Positions 55,512-64,000 of a DNA stretch of 64,000 bases are shown one piece after another. Source of the DNA: JANJUO01 sp942492935 (GTDB lineage Bacteria; Bacteroidota; Ignavibacteria; Kapaibacteriales; UBA2268); assembly GCA_942492935.1 (NCBI GenBank), contig OW818654.1:4402001-4466000 (forward strand), in the 5' to 3' direction. The notes beneath the pieces are model-generated. The model made no database searches. It saw only the letters and a list, made by a program, of their open reading frames with translations, and was not told where the DNA came from. Each line of letters begins with the position of its first letter. The stretch's first letter is position 1. Both the position numbers and the translations under genes were made by a program.

Positions 55512-56777
55512 CTATTGATTAACTATAAAAATGGGTTCTTCAAAACCAGAATTCTTTTTAATTTGAATTAGATTTAATAGTACTTGCTCGGAAATTTCTT
55601 CACCAGCATTTAAAACAATTGTTCCTTGGCTATTTTTCAAGTCAGAATGTAATATCATACCAATTTTAAACTCATTAGATGATATAGTTCTTACATTTGC
55701 ATTCATTAAGCCCTCGTAAACACTTGAATAATCATTAACCAATGCTGTAAACAAATCCATATCATATAGTGTTTTTTGTCTAATAAAATTAGCTTTGATA
55801 TCTGCAATAGAAGTACCAGAAATTATATACTGGTCATAATCGTGAGCAATTCGTAAAACTTTTGAAATTTTAATTGGACGACTTGCTTCTCTAAAAGTAT
55901 TTTCTGATAATTTCATATTATCAAAATAATTCAATATTCCTTCAGCAATATTTTCTAAATGTGGAATTTTTTTTAATACAGAATGAGTTTTAATTGGATG
56001 CAATTGAAATACATTTAGTTCCTTTTGAGCTAAAGCTTCACCTTTAAGAAACCTATCCAATATTGGCTTATCAATATTCAAACAACCAATTTGGGATAAT
56101 AATGCAGAAATTTCAAATTCCCAAGAAGGTTCAATTTTTAAAAATTGAATCATCTTGCGTGTGTAATTTCTCATTCTCACTGCTTTTTTGAATAATTCGG
56201 GATTTGAATTTGAGATAATGTCAATTATTCCAGCTACAAACCCATTCAAAGTTTTATCTAACAATTCTTTAATTTCATCTCTTTGTAATTCGCATTCTTT
56301 AGTACGTTCTTTTACTTTAGCTTCTAATGAAATATTCATTTCAGCAAGTTCTTTTTGACTTTTCTTTATTTGAATTTCAGAATAATAACTTTTGAATGCT
56401 TCTGTTACAGTTAAATCTAAATCATGCTGTTCCCAAGGTTTAGCTATATATCGGTATAATTTTGCCTGATTAACTACATTACCAATTCCTTCAGGAGTTG
56501 CTTGACCAGTTAAAAGTAATTTTCTTGTTTGAGGCAGAATCTTATGAACTTTTATTAAAAATTCATCGCCTTTCATATTTGGCATTAACCAATCAGAAAT
56601 TATTATAGGAATTACTTCACCGGATTTTCGTAAATCATCTATTAATTCCAATGCTTCTTCTGGACTTTCAGCAATTTCTACATTCAAAGTATCGCTAAAT
56701 GATTTATTTAATTCATAAGACAAACTGTCTAATACAATTTTCTCATCATCTACGCATATTATTACAGGTTTTGCCAT
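55512..56777 (-). CDS. Receiver fused to a degenerate HD-GYP domain
   Basis: The 421-residue protein starts with an intact receiver (ICVDDEKIVLDSLS, IISDWLMPN, LLTGQATPEGIGN, KPW), followed by a coiled coil to about residue 165 and then an HD-GYP-like domain. The usual metal-site residues are gone. The HDIGK position reads LSQIGCLN. The HHE position after HPIKTHSVLKKIP reads ILNYFDN, and no GYP motif is left. RpfG-type enzymes degrade c-di-GMP; this one is predicted to be inactive and may bind a ligand or partner instead. The last 60 residues form a further small domain. It lies 5 bases downstream of the coiled-coil membrane protein gene. Confidence 0.85.
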   Translation of the reverse strand: MAKPVIICVDDEKIVLDSLSYELNKSFSDTLNVEIAESPEEALELIDDLRKSGEVIPIIISDWLMPNMKGDEFLIKVHKILPQTRKLLLTGQATPEGIGNVVNQAKLYRYIAKPWEQHDLDLTVTEAFKSYYSEIQIKKSQKELAEMNISLEAKVKERTKECELQRDEIKELLDKTLNGFVAGIIDIISNSNPELFKKAVRMRNYTRKMIQFLKIEPSWEFEISALLSQIGCLNIDKPILDRFLKGEALAQKELNVFQLHPIKTHSVLKKIPHLENIAEGILNYFDNMKLSENTFREASRPIKISKVLRIAHDYDQYIISGTSIADIKANFIRQKTLYDMDLFTALVNDYSSVYEGLMNANVRTISSNEFKIGMILHSDLKNSQGTIVLNAGEEISEQVLLNLIQIKKNSGFEEPIFIVNQ

Positions 56778-56782
56778 AATTG

Positions 56783-57286
56783 TTATTTTAAATTTAATTC
56801 TTCTAAATTATTATCCTTTAATTGAAATCCAGCTCTCTTTAACAAGAAATGTTCAAAAACTTCCTCAAATGGTTTAAGCAACAACGTAATACCTAATTTG
56901 AACAATAAACTCACATACATATTCGATGCAACATAATCAATTGACGGTTCAATAAAAACTGATGAAACTAAAAACAAAATTATAACGGCAATGTAAGCAA
57001 TAAATTTTGCTTTCCTATCAATTTTTGTTAATGTTAATTCATCAATTGTTTCCTTAAGTTTTTTGTTCGTAGCTTTAATCTCATCATTCACTTTGTTTAG
57101 TTTGTTCTGAAGTCGGTCTGAAATTTTAGTAATTACTTTTGTCTGTTCTAACAATGTTTCATAAGAATTCACAAAATCATTAAGTTTAACTTTAAATTCA
57201 TCAAAATTAATGTCAACATCTTGATTTCTAAGAAAATCCTTGATGTTGCTTAATTTTTGTGATTCTTCGTAATATGCATCAGACAC
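56783..57286 (-). CDS. Coiled-coil protein with C-terminal membrane segments
   Basis: The 167-residue protein has residues 1-90 as a coiled coil (SDRLQNKLNKVNDEIKATNK, LKETIDELTLTKID). Two hydrophobic segments follow: AKFIAYIAVIILFLVSSVF and MYVSLLFKLGITLLLKPF. It has no recognised domain. It lies between the SiaC-like gene (15 bases) and the receiver/HD-GYP-like gene, so it is probably a component of the same pathway, perhaps anchoring it to the membrane. This role is inference. Confidence 0.75.
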   Translation of the reverse strand: MSDAYYEESQKLSNIKDFLRNQDVDINFDEFKVKLNDFVNSYETLLEQTKVITKISDRLQNKLNKVNDEIKATNKKLKETIDELTLTKIDRKAKFIAYIAVIILFLVSSVFIEPSIDYVASNMYVSLLFKLGITLLLKPFEEVFEHFLLKRAGFQLKDNNLEELNLK

Positions 57287-57301
57287 AATTATTACCTTAT
57301 T

Positions 57302-57679
57302 TTATTGAACTTCGTTAAATACAAATTCAAGATTAAGCAAATCCATATATTCTTTGCCAGTGTCAAGCATATCGTCATCACCTTCTTCATAACACCACTC
57401 CACTAAAAAAGAATTTTGAGATTGAGCGATTGCTTTGAATTTTTTCAACATTTCTAATAAAAACTTTGATGAACTTGTGTTGAAATATTCCAAATCAACA
57501 ATGAATTTTGTGCTTTGTTGAGGTTGCGAAATATATTCATCAATCCATTGTAATAATTTGCTAAAAAATGCAAAAGAATCTTCAGGAATTGAACGACCAC
57601 TCAATTTCAATGTACCACTATCATAATCAAAACAGACCAAAGGCGTTTTCGCTGTTTTTTCTAAATTTAAATTTTCCAT
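57302..57679 (-). CDS. SiaC-family regulatory phosphoprotein (DUF1987)
   Basis: The 125-residue protein matches the DUF1987/SiaC fold: TPLVCFDYDSGTLKLSGRSI, FFSKLLQWIDEYI, and FIVDLEYFNTSSSKFLLEML. The threonine in the FNTSSSK motif is residue 68, the same number as the regulatory phosphothreonine of Pseudomonas aeruginosa SiaC. In that system the kinase SiaB phosphorylates SiaC, the PP2C phosphatase SiaA removes the phosphate, and unphosphorylated SiaC activates the diguanylate cyclase SiaD. Here both SiaA- and SiaB-like activities lie in the single gene immediately upstream (7 bases), and no GGDEF gene is seen in the window. Confidence 0.92.
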   Translation of the reverse strand: MENLNLEKTAKTPLVCFDYDSGTLKLSGRSIPEDSFAFFSKLLQWIDEYISQPQQSTKFIVDLEYFNTSSSKFLLEMLKKFKAIAQSQNSFLVEWCYEEGDDDMLDTGKEYMDLLNLEFVFNEVQ

Positions 57680-57686
57680 TTTTTGC

Positions 57687-59546
57687 TCATTTATTAAATT
57701 TTAAAATAATTTCATATTCAGTTATTTGTTCATTAATTTTTGTAAATTTATACTGAATTTTGTTGTTCGATTTCTTAGCCATCACTATTATACCAAGCCC
57801 AGCTCCAAACTTTGTATTAAACGTAGCATTATCAAGTACAGCCATATAATACTCTTTTAGTTTATCTTCATCTAATGAATTAACATAATCAATCTTCTCT
57901 TTGATAATAGTTTCATCGCAACTTTTGATATAATTTGCAGCTTTAAGCTCAAAATAATCATCAATTAATGCTATTGAAAATTTTGAATTTAAAGTATTGA
58001 CATCTGGATTCTCAATTATGACAGCATATTTTGAAATATTTTGAAGACATTCTATACTAACATTAACAATATTTTTGATAAGACCTTTTTTAATATTTTC
58101 AGATAATAACTTGCTTTCTATTTCATTGCACAAATTAGTTATTATTTCTTCATTTAATACACCTTCAAAACTACAAATAATATTTGTTTGAGTATCTTTA
58201 TTATGTATTTCATTCATTATTTCACCAACGGAAAATCCAATTAATAAAATATCATCAACTTGTTCTTCATTGCCTTTCCAATCTAAAAATGTTTTTTCAA
58301 TATGGTTAAGTATCAATTTAATGTCTGATGTTTTATATTCAAGTAATGAATCTTTAAACCTTTTAACAAGGAATTTCTTACCATTTGGACCTCCAAACTG
58401 GTCAATAATACCATCAGTAGTAAGAAAAACTTTATCGCCATTTAGAAGTTGGATTTTTTGATTTGTAAAAGGTTGCTCTAAACGTTCTGAATGTCCAATT
58501 GGCATATTATCTGGTTTAATAACAATCATTGAATCTTGATAAATTTGAAAATCAGGATTGTCAAATTGCTGAATTAAATTTGCCTCCCGTATAATATAAC
58601 ATGGATTATGAGCACCTGCAAATTCTAAAATATTAGTTTTTTCATCAAAAGATACTAATGCTATATCCATTCCATCTTTTGCTTCATTAGAACTTCCATT
58701 TTGCTGTAATAAATTAATTATTTTTGCTCTTAATTCATTAAGAATCTTACCGGGTACTGTTATATTATTATTGTTAACAACTTCATTCAGTGAAATTATA
58801 CCAATTAAACTCATAAATGCTCCGGGAACACCATGTCCAGTACAATCGCCCGCAGCCATAATCAATTTATCATCTTTTTTTGTAAACCAATAAAAATCCC
58901 CACTAACAATTGATTTAGGCATATATAAAACAGATACATTTTTATACATTTTTTCAATCAAAAATTTATTGCCCATCACAGCTTGTTGAATTCGATAAGC
59001 ATAATTAATGCTATCGGTAATTTCTTGAGATTTTTCTCTTAATTCAGCTGTACGTATTTGAACAAGTTTTTCTAAATTGATATTTATATTCGTTATCTCT
59101 GCATTTTTCTTCTTTATTTCTTCGTTTTGAATAATTAACTGCTTATTATCATCATAGCTTTTTAATGCTTCGTTGATTGTAAGTATCAGGTCGTCATTAT
59201 TCCAAGGTTTTGATATAAATCTATATAAATTTGCATTGTTAATCGCAGATGAAATTCCTTCTATAGTAGCTTGACCTGTCAATAGAATATTTCTGGAGTC
59301 ATTGATAAGTAGTTTAGCTTTGGTAAGAAATTCATCTCCTCTCATCAATGGCATAATATAATCTGAAATAATTACAGGTATCTCGTAATCATCTTCTATC
59401 AATTCACTCATTAATTCCAATGCTTCTTCGCCATTTTCAGCAACTTCAATCGAAAAATTATCTTTAAACACTTTAGAAAGTTCCATTGATAAACTTTGCA
59501 AAAGTATTCTCTCATCATCTACACATACAATTACTTTTTTTTTCAT
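57687..59546 (-). CDS. Receiver + SpoIIE/PP2C phosphatase (SiaA-like) + SiaB-like kinase fusion
   Basis: The 619-residue protein has three functional parts. Residues 1-130 are an intact receiver (CVDDERILLQSL, VIISDYIMPL, LLTGQATIEG, SKPW). A coiled coil leads to a SpoIIE-type PP2C at about 190-430: GDFYWFTKKDD, AAGDCTGHGVPGAFMSL with metal Asp, MDIALVSFD, LTTDGIIDQFGG and EEQVDDILLIGF, all present. The C-terminal 175 residues match the SiaB kinase family (DUF6272): CSFEGVLNEEIITNLC, VNVSIECLQNISKYA (N-box-like) and FGAGLGIIVMAKKS (G-box-like). One chain therefore carries both opposing activities on SiaC, which is encoded next door, under control of a receiver. The exact kinase residues are not verified. 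Confidence 0.88.
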   Translation of the reverse strand: MKKKVIVCVDDERILLQSLSMELSKVFKDNFSIEVAENGEEALELMSELIEDDYEIPVIISDYIMPLMRGDEFLTKAKLLINDSRNILLTGQATIEGISSAINNANLYRFISKPWNNDDLILTINEALKSYDDNKQLIIQNEEIKKKNAEITNININLEKLVQIRTAELREKSQEITDSINYAYRIQQAVMGNKFLIEKMYKNVSVLYMPKSIVSGDFYWFTKKDDKLIMAAGDCTGHGVPGAFMSLIGIISLNEVVNNNNITVPGKILNELRAKIINLLQQNGSSNEAKDGMDIALVSFDEKTNILEFAGAHNPCYIIREANLIQQFDNPDFQIYQDSMIVIKPDNMPIGHSERLEQPFTNQKIQLLNGDKVFLTTDGIIDQFGGPNGKKFLVKRFKDSLLEYKTSDIKLILNHIEKTFLDWKGNEEQVDDILLIGFSVGEIMNEIHNKDTQTNIICSFEGVLNEEIITNLCNEIESKLLSENIKKGLIKNIVNVSIECLQNISKYAVIIENPDVNTLNSKFSIALIDDYFELKAANYIKSCDETIIKEKIDYVNSLDEDKLKEYYMAVLDNATFNTKFGAGLGIIVMAKKSNNKIQYKFTKINEQITEYEIILKFNK

Positions 59547-59552
59547 TTTTTA

Positions 59553-60968
59553 TCAACCGTTGATTGGTAAAAATACTTTAAATGTAGTTCCAACACCAAC
59601 CTGACTTTCAACTTCAATTCTACCATTGTGGTTTGCCACGATTTTACTAACAATATCCAATCCTAATCCAGTACCTTCCCCTTGAGGTTTGGTAGTAAAG
59701 AAAGGTTCAAATATTCTTTTAATTATTTCAGGTGGAATTCCTTTACCTGTATCAGTAATAGATACTACTGCAAAATCTTCAATCAGTTCAGTTCTAATGG
59801 TTATTGTACCCTTATTATCCATAGCTTGAATAGAATTATGGATAAAATTAGTCCAAACTTGATTAATTTGGTCTGGTATAAAAGGAACATTTTGAGTAAT
59901 ATTGAAGTCTTCAATAACTTCAACACCCTGTTTTAATAAATTGCCATACAACGTGAGAACTGTTTGAATACTATCGTTTATGTCGGCATTTATTTTAGTA
60001 GCTTCACCATCAAACCTTGAAAAATTCTTTAATGAAAATACAATTTTTGAAACTTTGTCAACAGAAGTTGTAATAATATCATTTCTGAATTTTATACTTG
60101 ATAGTTTCTGTGCTGTATCTAAAATTTCATTAATACGGCTACTGTGAATGAGTGTTAGCAACTCATCTTGAAATTCAAAAACTCCTAATCCAATTAAAGA
60201 TTTAGCTATATGGTCAGGCAAAGAAATATTTTTTTCTGAAAATTTTTCTATTAAATTTCTTCTGAATTGTCTTTCTTCTTTAGATGATATTGAAAATTTC
60301 TTGTTATATGCGTGGGTTAATAAAATTTTAAATACATTTTGTTCTTCATCTGAAAATGCTTTGTAAATTTCTGCAACCTCAAACATAATAAATTGTAAAT
60401 CAAGTGAAATTGCTTTATTTGATGAGTTAATTGCACCTAAAGGTGTGTTAATTTCATGTGCTATACCTGCAATTAATTGACCTAATGAAGCCATTTTTTC
60501 ATTTAAAATAAGTTGTTTTTGGGTTTCTTTTAATTCTTTCAATGTTTGAGCTAATTCTACATTATTCTGTTCAATTTTTGCTTTTGATTTATTAAATTCA
60601 AGATGTGTTTTTACTCGAGCTTGTACAATCGGCAAACTAATTGGTTTGGAAATAAAATCTACTGCTCCTAATTCAAACCCTTTTACTTCATCTTCTATTT
60701 GGTTTTTTGCAGTAATAAAAATCACAGGTATTTTTGCGGTTATAGGGTCTTCTTTAAGTAATCGACAAACTTCAAATCCATCCATTTCTGGCATCATAAT
60801 ATCTAAAAGTATAATGTCTGGTAATTTATTCTTTGCAGTCTGTAATGCTTTAGCTCCATTTAATGCAAATAATCTTTTATAATCGGATAGCACTTGCCCT
60901 AATACATCAATATTTTCAGGTGTATCATCAACAATTAATATGGTTGATTTTTCTTGTATTTCACTCAT
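59553..60968 (-). CDS. Receiver-histidine kinase with coiled-coil linker
   Basis: The 471-residue protein has an N-terminal receiver of the usual type (LIVDDTPENIDVLG, IILLDIMMPEMDG, IFITAK, SKPI). A coiled coil (LKELKETQKQLILNEKMA) leads into the H-box SLGQLIAGIAHEINTPLGAI near residue 170. A helical insert of about 120 residues precedes the HATPase: WTNFIHNSIQAMDNKG, DTGKGIPPEIIK, and GTGLGLDIVSKI. All catalytic boxes look intact. It overlaps the hybrid kinase gene by 4 bases (ATGA) and sits 6 bases before the receiver-PP2C-SiaB gene, in a position to pass phosphate between them. Confidence 0.92.
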   Translation of the reverse strand: MSEIQEKSTILIVDDTPENIDVLGQVLSDYKRLFALNGAKALQTAKNKLPDIILLDIMMPEMDGFEVCRLLKEDPITAKIPVIFITAKNQIEDEVKGFELGAVDFISKPISLPIVQARVKTHLEFNKSKAKIEQNNVELAQTLKELKETQKQLILNEKMASLGQLIAGIAHEINTPLGAINSSNKAISLDLQFIMFEVAEIYKAFSDEEQNVFKILLTHAYNKKFSISSKEERQFRRNLIEKFSEKNISLPDHIAKSLIGLGVFEFQDELLTLIHSSRINEILDTAQKLSSIKFRNDIITTSVDKVSKIVFSLKNFSRFDGEATKINADINDSIQTVLTLYGNLLKQGVEVIEDFNITQNVPFIPDQINQVWTNFIHNSIQAMDNKGTITIRTELIEDFAVVSITDTGKGIPPEIIKRIFEPFFTTKPQGEGTGLGLDIVSKIVANHNGRIEVESQVGVGTTFKVFLPING

Positions 60969-63900
60969 AAATTATTCTCATTAATTCTTTTATAAAAAAT
61001 TTCAGTCAACTCAAAAGCTTCCTCAAAGTTATATTTTTGTACATTTTTAGAAATTGCATAAATTTCATCTTTAAATTTACCAATTCCATCAATTTCTAAC
61101 AAATTATTTAATTTATCAAAAGCTTCCAAATCATCTTCTTTTAATAATTCCATAATTTCTTGAAGCAAACTATTGACCATATCTTTATCTATTGCAACAT
61201 GGCTTGATTCTTGAATTTCTTCTTTAATTACTACTACATCAAGTTCATCTATTGCAACTGATAGAATATCACTCAATTTAGTTAATTCAATATCTAAGTT
61301 TTCTAAGTCCTTATTTCTTAGTTTATGTTCAATAACTTCAGCTTGTTTATTTATATCGTATGCACCAATATTTCCTGAAACACCTTTCAAAGTATGTGCT
61401 GCTCTTTCTGCATCATTAATCAAATCTTTATTGATAAGTTCTTGCAAAGAAGGAATAAAATTAGTGTAATTTTCATTAAAATCATTGAGTAATTTCATAT
61501 ACAATTTTTTATTATTAGCTATTCGTCTAATGCCATCTTTTGTATTTATACTAATTAAATCAGGAATTTCAATATCAATTTTATTTTTTTCAGAAGCAAT
61601 CAACTTTTTAGAAGTAGTTCGTGTTTTGGTTGGGTCTATCCATTTTACTAAAGCACCAAAAACTTCATCAGGGTCGATAGGTTTTGTAACAAAATCCATC
61701 ATACCTGCTTCGAGGCAATCTTCTTTTACACCCATCATTGCATCGGCTGTCATAGCAACTATTGGAAGTGTTTTGTAATTTTCCAACTTTCTAATTTCCC
61801 GAGTAGCAGTATATCCATCCATTTCTGGCATTTGCAAATCCATTAACACAATATCATATTTTGAAGGTACACCCGAATTTGACACTTTCTCAAGTGCAAT
61901 GCGACCATTTCCGGCAATCTCAACTTCAAATCCAGCAGATTCTAATAATTCTGAAGCAACTTGCTGATTAATTTCATTATCTTCTGTCAATAAAATTTGT
62001 GAACCTTTGATTAATTCCAATTCTTCGAGAAACTTCGTGCCTTTTTTCGAACCTTTATGCTCTCTTTTAATGTCTTTACCAAATACTTGCATAATTGTAT
62101 CGAATAATAAAGAGTAATTAACTGGTTTTATCAAAAATCCATTCAAACCAGCACTTTCAGCTTTTTTAACGATTTCTTCCCGTCCATAAGCTGTAACCAT
62201 TATTATAATTGGTGTATGCGAAATTGATTTATCATTTTTTATGATTTCTGCTGTTTGAATACCATCAAGGTCAGGCATTTTCCAATCCATCAACACTAAT
62301 TCAAAAGGATTATCAGTATTTTTCTCAAGTATTTCAATAGCTTCTTTACCACACTCAGCTGTTGTTACTTTGAATGAAAACGTTGTAAGTGCTTCAGTAA
62401 GCATTTCTCTTGAAGTTTCATTATCATCACATACTAAAACTCGCATTCCACGTAAATCAATACTTGGTAAGAATTGTTTATCTCTTTTATCTGCTGGAAT
62501 ACCTAATTCAGCTGTAAAAAGAAAAGTACTACCAACTCCAGCTTCGCTTTCTACCCAAATATCTCCATTCATCATTTCAACTAATCGTTTGCTGATAGTT
62601 AATCCCAATCCTGTACCACCATATTTTCTTGTTGTAGAAGCATCAGCTTGTGAAAATGCTTTGAAAAGTTTATTACATTGTTCTTTGGTTAAACCAATTC
62701 CAGTATCTTTGACTGAGAATTGTAATTTATATGAATTATCATAAGTTTCCATTAATTTTGCACCAATGACAATTTCGCCTTGATGTGTAAATTTAATCGC
62801 ATTACCTGATAAATTCGTTAATATTTGACCAAGTCTAAGTGGGTCGCCAATTAGGTTGAATGGAAGATGAGGGTCAATATCAAAAATCAATTCAAGTCCT
62901 TTTTCCTGAGCTTTCAATGTAATTAAATTTGAAATTGTATCAAAGACATTATCTAATTCAAATTCAATATTTTCAATATTAAGTTTGCCAGCTTCAATTT
63001 TTGAGAAATCTAAAATATCATTTATTATACCGAGTAATGCTTGTGATGAACGTTCAATTTTCTGCAAATAATCTCTCAATTTCAATGGCATTTCATTTTT
63101 TAATGCTAAATGAGATAAACCAATAATCGCATTCATTGGCGTTCTGATTTCATGACTCATATTTGCAAGAAAATCACTTTTTGCTTTTGTAGCAGCTTCT
63201 GCAAGTTCTTTAGCATTACCTAATTCATTTTGGATTTTTTTAATTTCAGTAATATCAATAATTGATTCAACTATACAATCCTGCAGATTATAATAAATAA
63301 ATACACCAGAAACTAAAGTGTCTCGTATTTCATCAGTGTGGTATTTTTTCAGTTGTACTTCATAATTATTAATATACCCAAAATGATTAATACTATTTAT
63401 AAATTGTTCTCTTTCTTCAGCTTTGCAGAACCATTCACCAGCTTTTAAGTTGTAAATTTCAAATAAATCTATACCAAGAAATTCCAACAGAGCAGAATTT
63501 GCTTTTATAATTTCACCTGTTTTGATATTGGTTACTATTGTTGGTATTGGAATTGAATCAACAATCATTTCGGCAGCTTCCTTGGCTTTACCCAATTCAT
63601 TCTGAATTTTTTTAATGTCTGTAATATCAAGATAACTTGCAACAACAGCATTTTTTTCATAATATTTAATCGGCATCATTGAGCAAACTGCCCAGAATGG
63701 TAAACCACTATTGACTTTTTTGAATTTAAATTCTTTATTTACGATTTTGCCATGAGTTTGAAGTTCTCTAACTACAATTGCTCTGTCATCTGGATTATGA
63801 TATATATTCCTTGTATCTAAATCCAAAGCTTTTTCATAGTCTATATCGAATAGTTCACATATTGATTTATTAACAAGTAGGGGTTTAGCATTTTCTAAAT

Positions 63901-64000
63901 CAACAATTGCCAGCCCAACAGGAGCTGATTCGAGAACTTTTTTAATATTATCTTGCGATTCAAGAAGTTTTACTTCTGCTATTTTTGCTTCCGTAATATC
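60965..64000 (-). CDS. BarA-like hybrid histidine kinase with PAS, two receivers and HPt (5' end off right edge)
   Basis: The frame is open from the right edge with no stop, 1011 residues within the window, so the N-terminus is missing; an in-frame TTG at 63826 is only an internal codon. Order: three PAS domains (the first partial; a PAS/PAC-like DITEAKIAE at the edge), coiled linker, HisKA (FLANMSHEIRTPMNAIIGLSHL), HATPase (SGNAIKFTHQG, DTGIGLTKEQ, GTGLGLTISKRLVEMM), receiver 1 (VLVCDDNETSREM, LVLMDWKMPDLDG), receiver 2 (LTEDNEINQQVASELL, VLMDLQMPEMDGY) and a C-terminal HPt domain with AERAAHTLKGVSGNIGAYD. This is a complete phosphorelay in one chain. It is the first gene in view of the seven-gene signalling operon and overlaps the next by 4 bases. 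Confidence 0.93.
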   Translation of the reverse strand, partial: DITEAKIAEVKLLESQDNIKKVLESAPVGLAIVDLENAKPLLVNKSICELFDIDYEKALDLDTRNIYHNPDDRAIVVRELQTHGKIVNKEFKFKKVNSGLPFWAVCSMMPIKYYEKNAVVASYLDITDIKKIQNELGKAKEAAEMIVDSIPIPTIVTNIKTGEIIKANSALLEFLGIDLFEIYNLKAGEWFCKAEEREQFINSINHFGYINNYEVQLKKYHTDEIRDTLVSGVFIYYNLQDCIVESIIDITEIKKIQNELGNAKELAEAATKAKSDFLANMSHEIRTPMNAIIGLSHLALKNEMPLKLRDYLQKIERSSQALLGIINDILDFSKIEAGKLNIENIEFELDNVFDTISNLITLKAQEKGLELIFDIDPHLPFNLIGDPLRLGQILTNLSGNAIKFTHQGEIVIGAKLMETYDNSYKLQFSVKDTGIGLTKEQCNKLFKAFSQADASTTRKYGGTGLGLTISKRLVEMMNGDIWVESEAGVGSTFLFTAELGIPADKRDKQFLPSIDLRGMRVLVCDDNETSREMLTEALTTFSFKVTTAECGKEAIEILEKNTDNPFELVLMDWKMPDLDGIQTAEIIKNDKSISHTPIIIMVTAYGREEIVKKAESAGLNGFLIKPVNYSLLFDTIMQVFGKDIKREHKGSKKGTKFLEELELIKGSQILLTEDNEINQQVASELLESAGFEVEIAGNGRIALEKVSNSGVPSKYDIVLMDLQMPEMDGYTATREIRKLENYKTLPIVAMTADAMMGVKEDCLEAGMMDFVTKPIDPDEVFGALVKWIDPTKTRTTSKKLIASEKNKIDIEIPDLISINTKDGIRRIANNKKLYMKLLNDFNENYTNFIPSLQELINKDLINDAERAAHTLKGVSGNIGAYDINKQAEVIEHKLRNKDLENLDIELTKLSDILSVAIDELDVVVIKEEIQESSHVAIDKDMVNSLLQEIMELLKEDDLEAFDKLNNLLEIDGIGKFKDEIYAISKNVQKYNFEEAFELTEIFYKRINENNL

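Noticed and set aside
60965..63826. Hybrid kinase starting at 63826
   Set aside because: The codon is TTG in the middle of a PAS domain and the frame stays open to the window edge, so the true start is outside.

Overview
The window is AT-rich DNA (roughly 30% G+C by eye) with mostly compact, cotranscribed genes separated by a few repeat-filled gaps. Several features point to the Bacteroidota/Chlorobiota side of the FCB group, for example Ignavibacteria or Kapabacteria-like lineages: type IX secretion (T9SS) C-terminal sorting domains, a GWxTD-domain protein, SufC/SufD, a Bacteroidota-style aconitase, the gene order rplM-rpsI-rpsB-tsf-pyrH-frr, and generally weak Shine-Dalgarno sites. The lineage is inference; no rRNA gene is present.

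Layout. 1-6.2 kb, minus strand: a five-PAS sensor cut by the left edge, a small membrane protein, a PAS histidine kinase with a degenerate receiver, and a polytopic membrane protein. 6.3-12.7 kb, plus strand: a 59-residue ORF joined to a non-canonical Nramp-family transporter, then a very large AMP-binding/GNAT fusion protein. 12.7-17.9 kb: a decayed REP-associated transposase with its 33-bp palindromes, a lipoprotein, an alpha/beta hydrolase, a secreted M28 peptidase with PDZ domain, an antitoxin followed by a RelE-type toxin killed by a nonsense codon, and a remnant of a T9SS cargo protein. 18-29.4 kb: isocitrate dehydrogenase-like enzyme, a beta-barrel protein, a cupin, sufC-sufD, a MacB-type ABC exporter and aconitase. 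29.4-31.1 kb: a non-coding array of six 208-bp tandem repeats. 31.3-46.4 kb: esterase, GWxTD protein, RsmB, an outer-membrane protein, an AlwI-like restriction-modification pair, SbcD/SbcC, a penicillin-acylase-like T9SS cargo protein and a lipoprotein. 46.5-52 kb: L,D-transpeptidase, tRNA-Val(GAC), the ribosomal protein/translation factor block and an ECF sigma factor. 52.4-54.2 kb: a sodium symporter with its 40-residue small subunit. 54.4-64 kb, minus strand: a tightly packed signalling operon of seven genes.

The signalling operon is the most interesting coherent system. A BarA-like hybrid kinase (cut by the right edge) is followed by a receiver-kinase, then a single protein that fuses a receiver, a SpoIIE/PP2C phosphatase (SiaA-like) and a SiaB-like kinase domain. 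Next comes a SiaC-like protein with threonine at exactly position 68, a coiled-coil membrane protein, a receiver joined to an HD-GYP domain that has lost its catalytic residues, and a receiver-histidine kinase. This looks like a phosphorelay feeding a kinase/phosphatase switch on SiaC, without the diguanylate cyclase (SiaD) known from Pseudomonas.

The second striking signal is compositional. By reading every line I found only 13 GATC sites in 64 kb, and 6 of them lie inside the 2.6-kb restriction-modification locus, whose methylase belongs to the Dam/D12 class. The third is repeat biology: several families of palindromic elements, some nested in each other, fill nearly every long gap.
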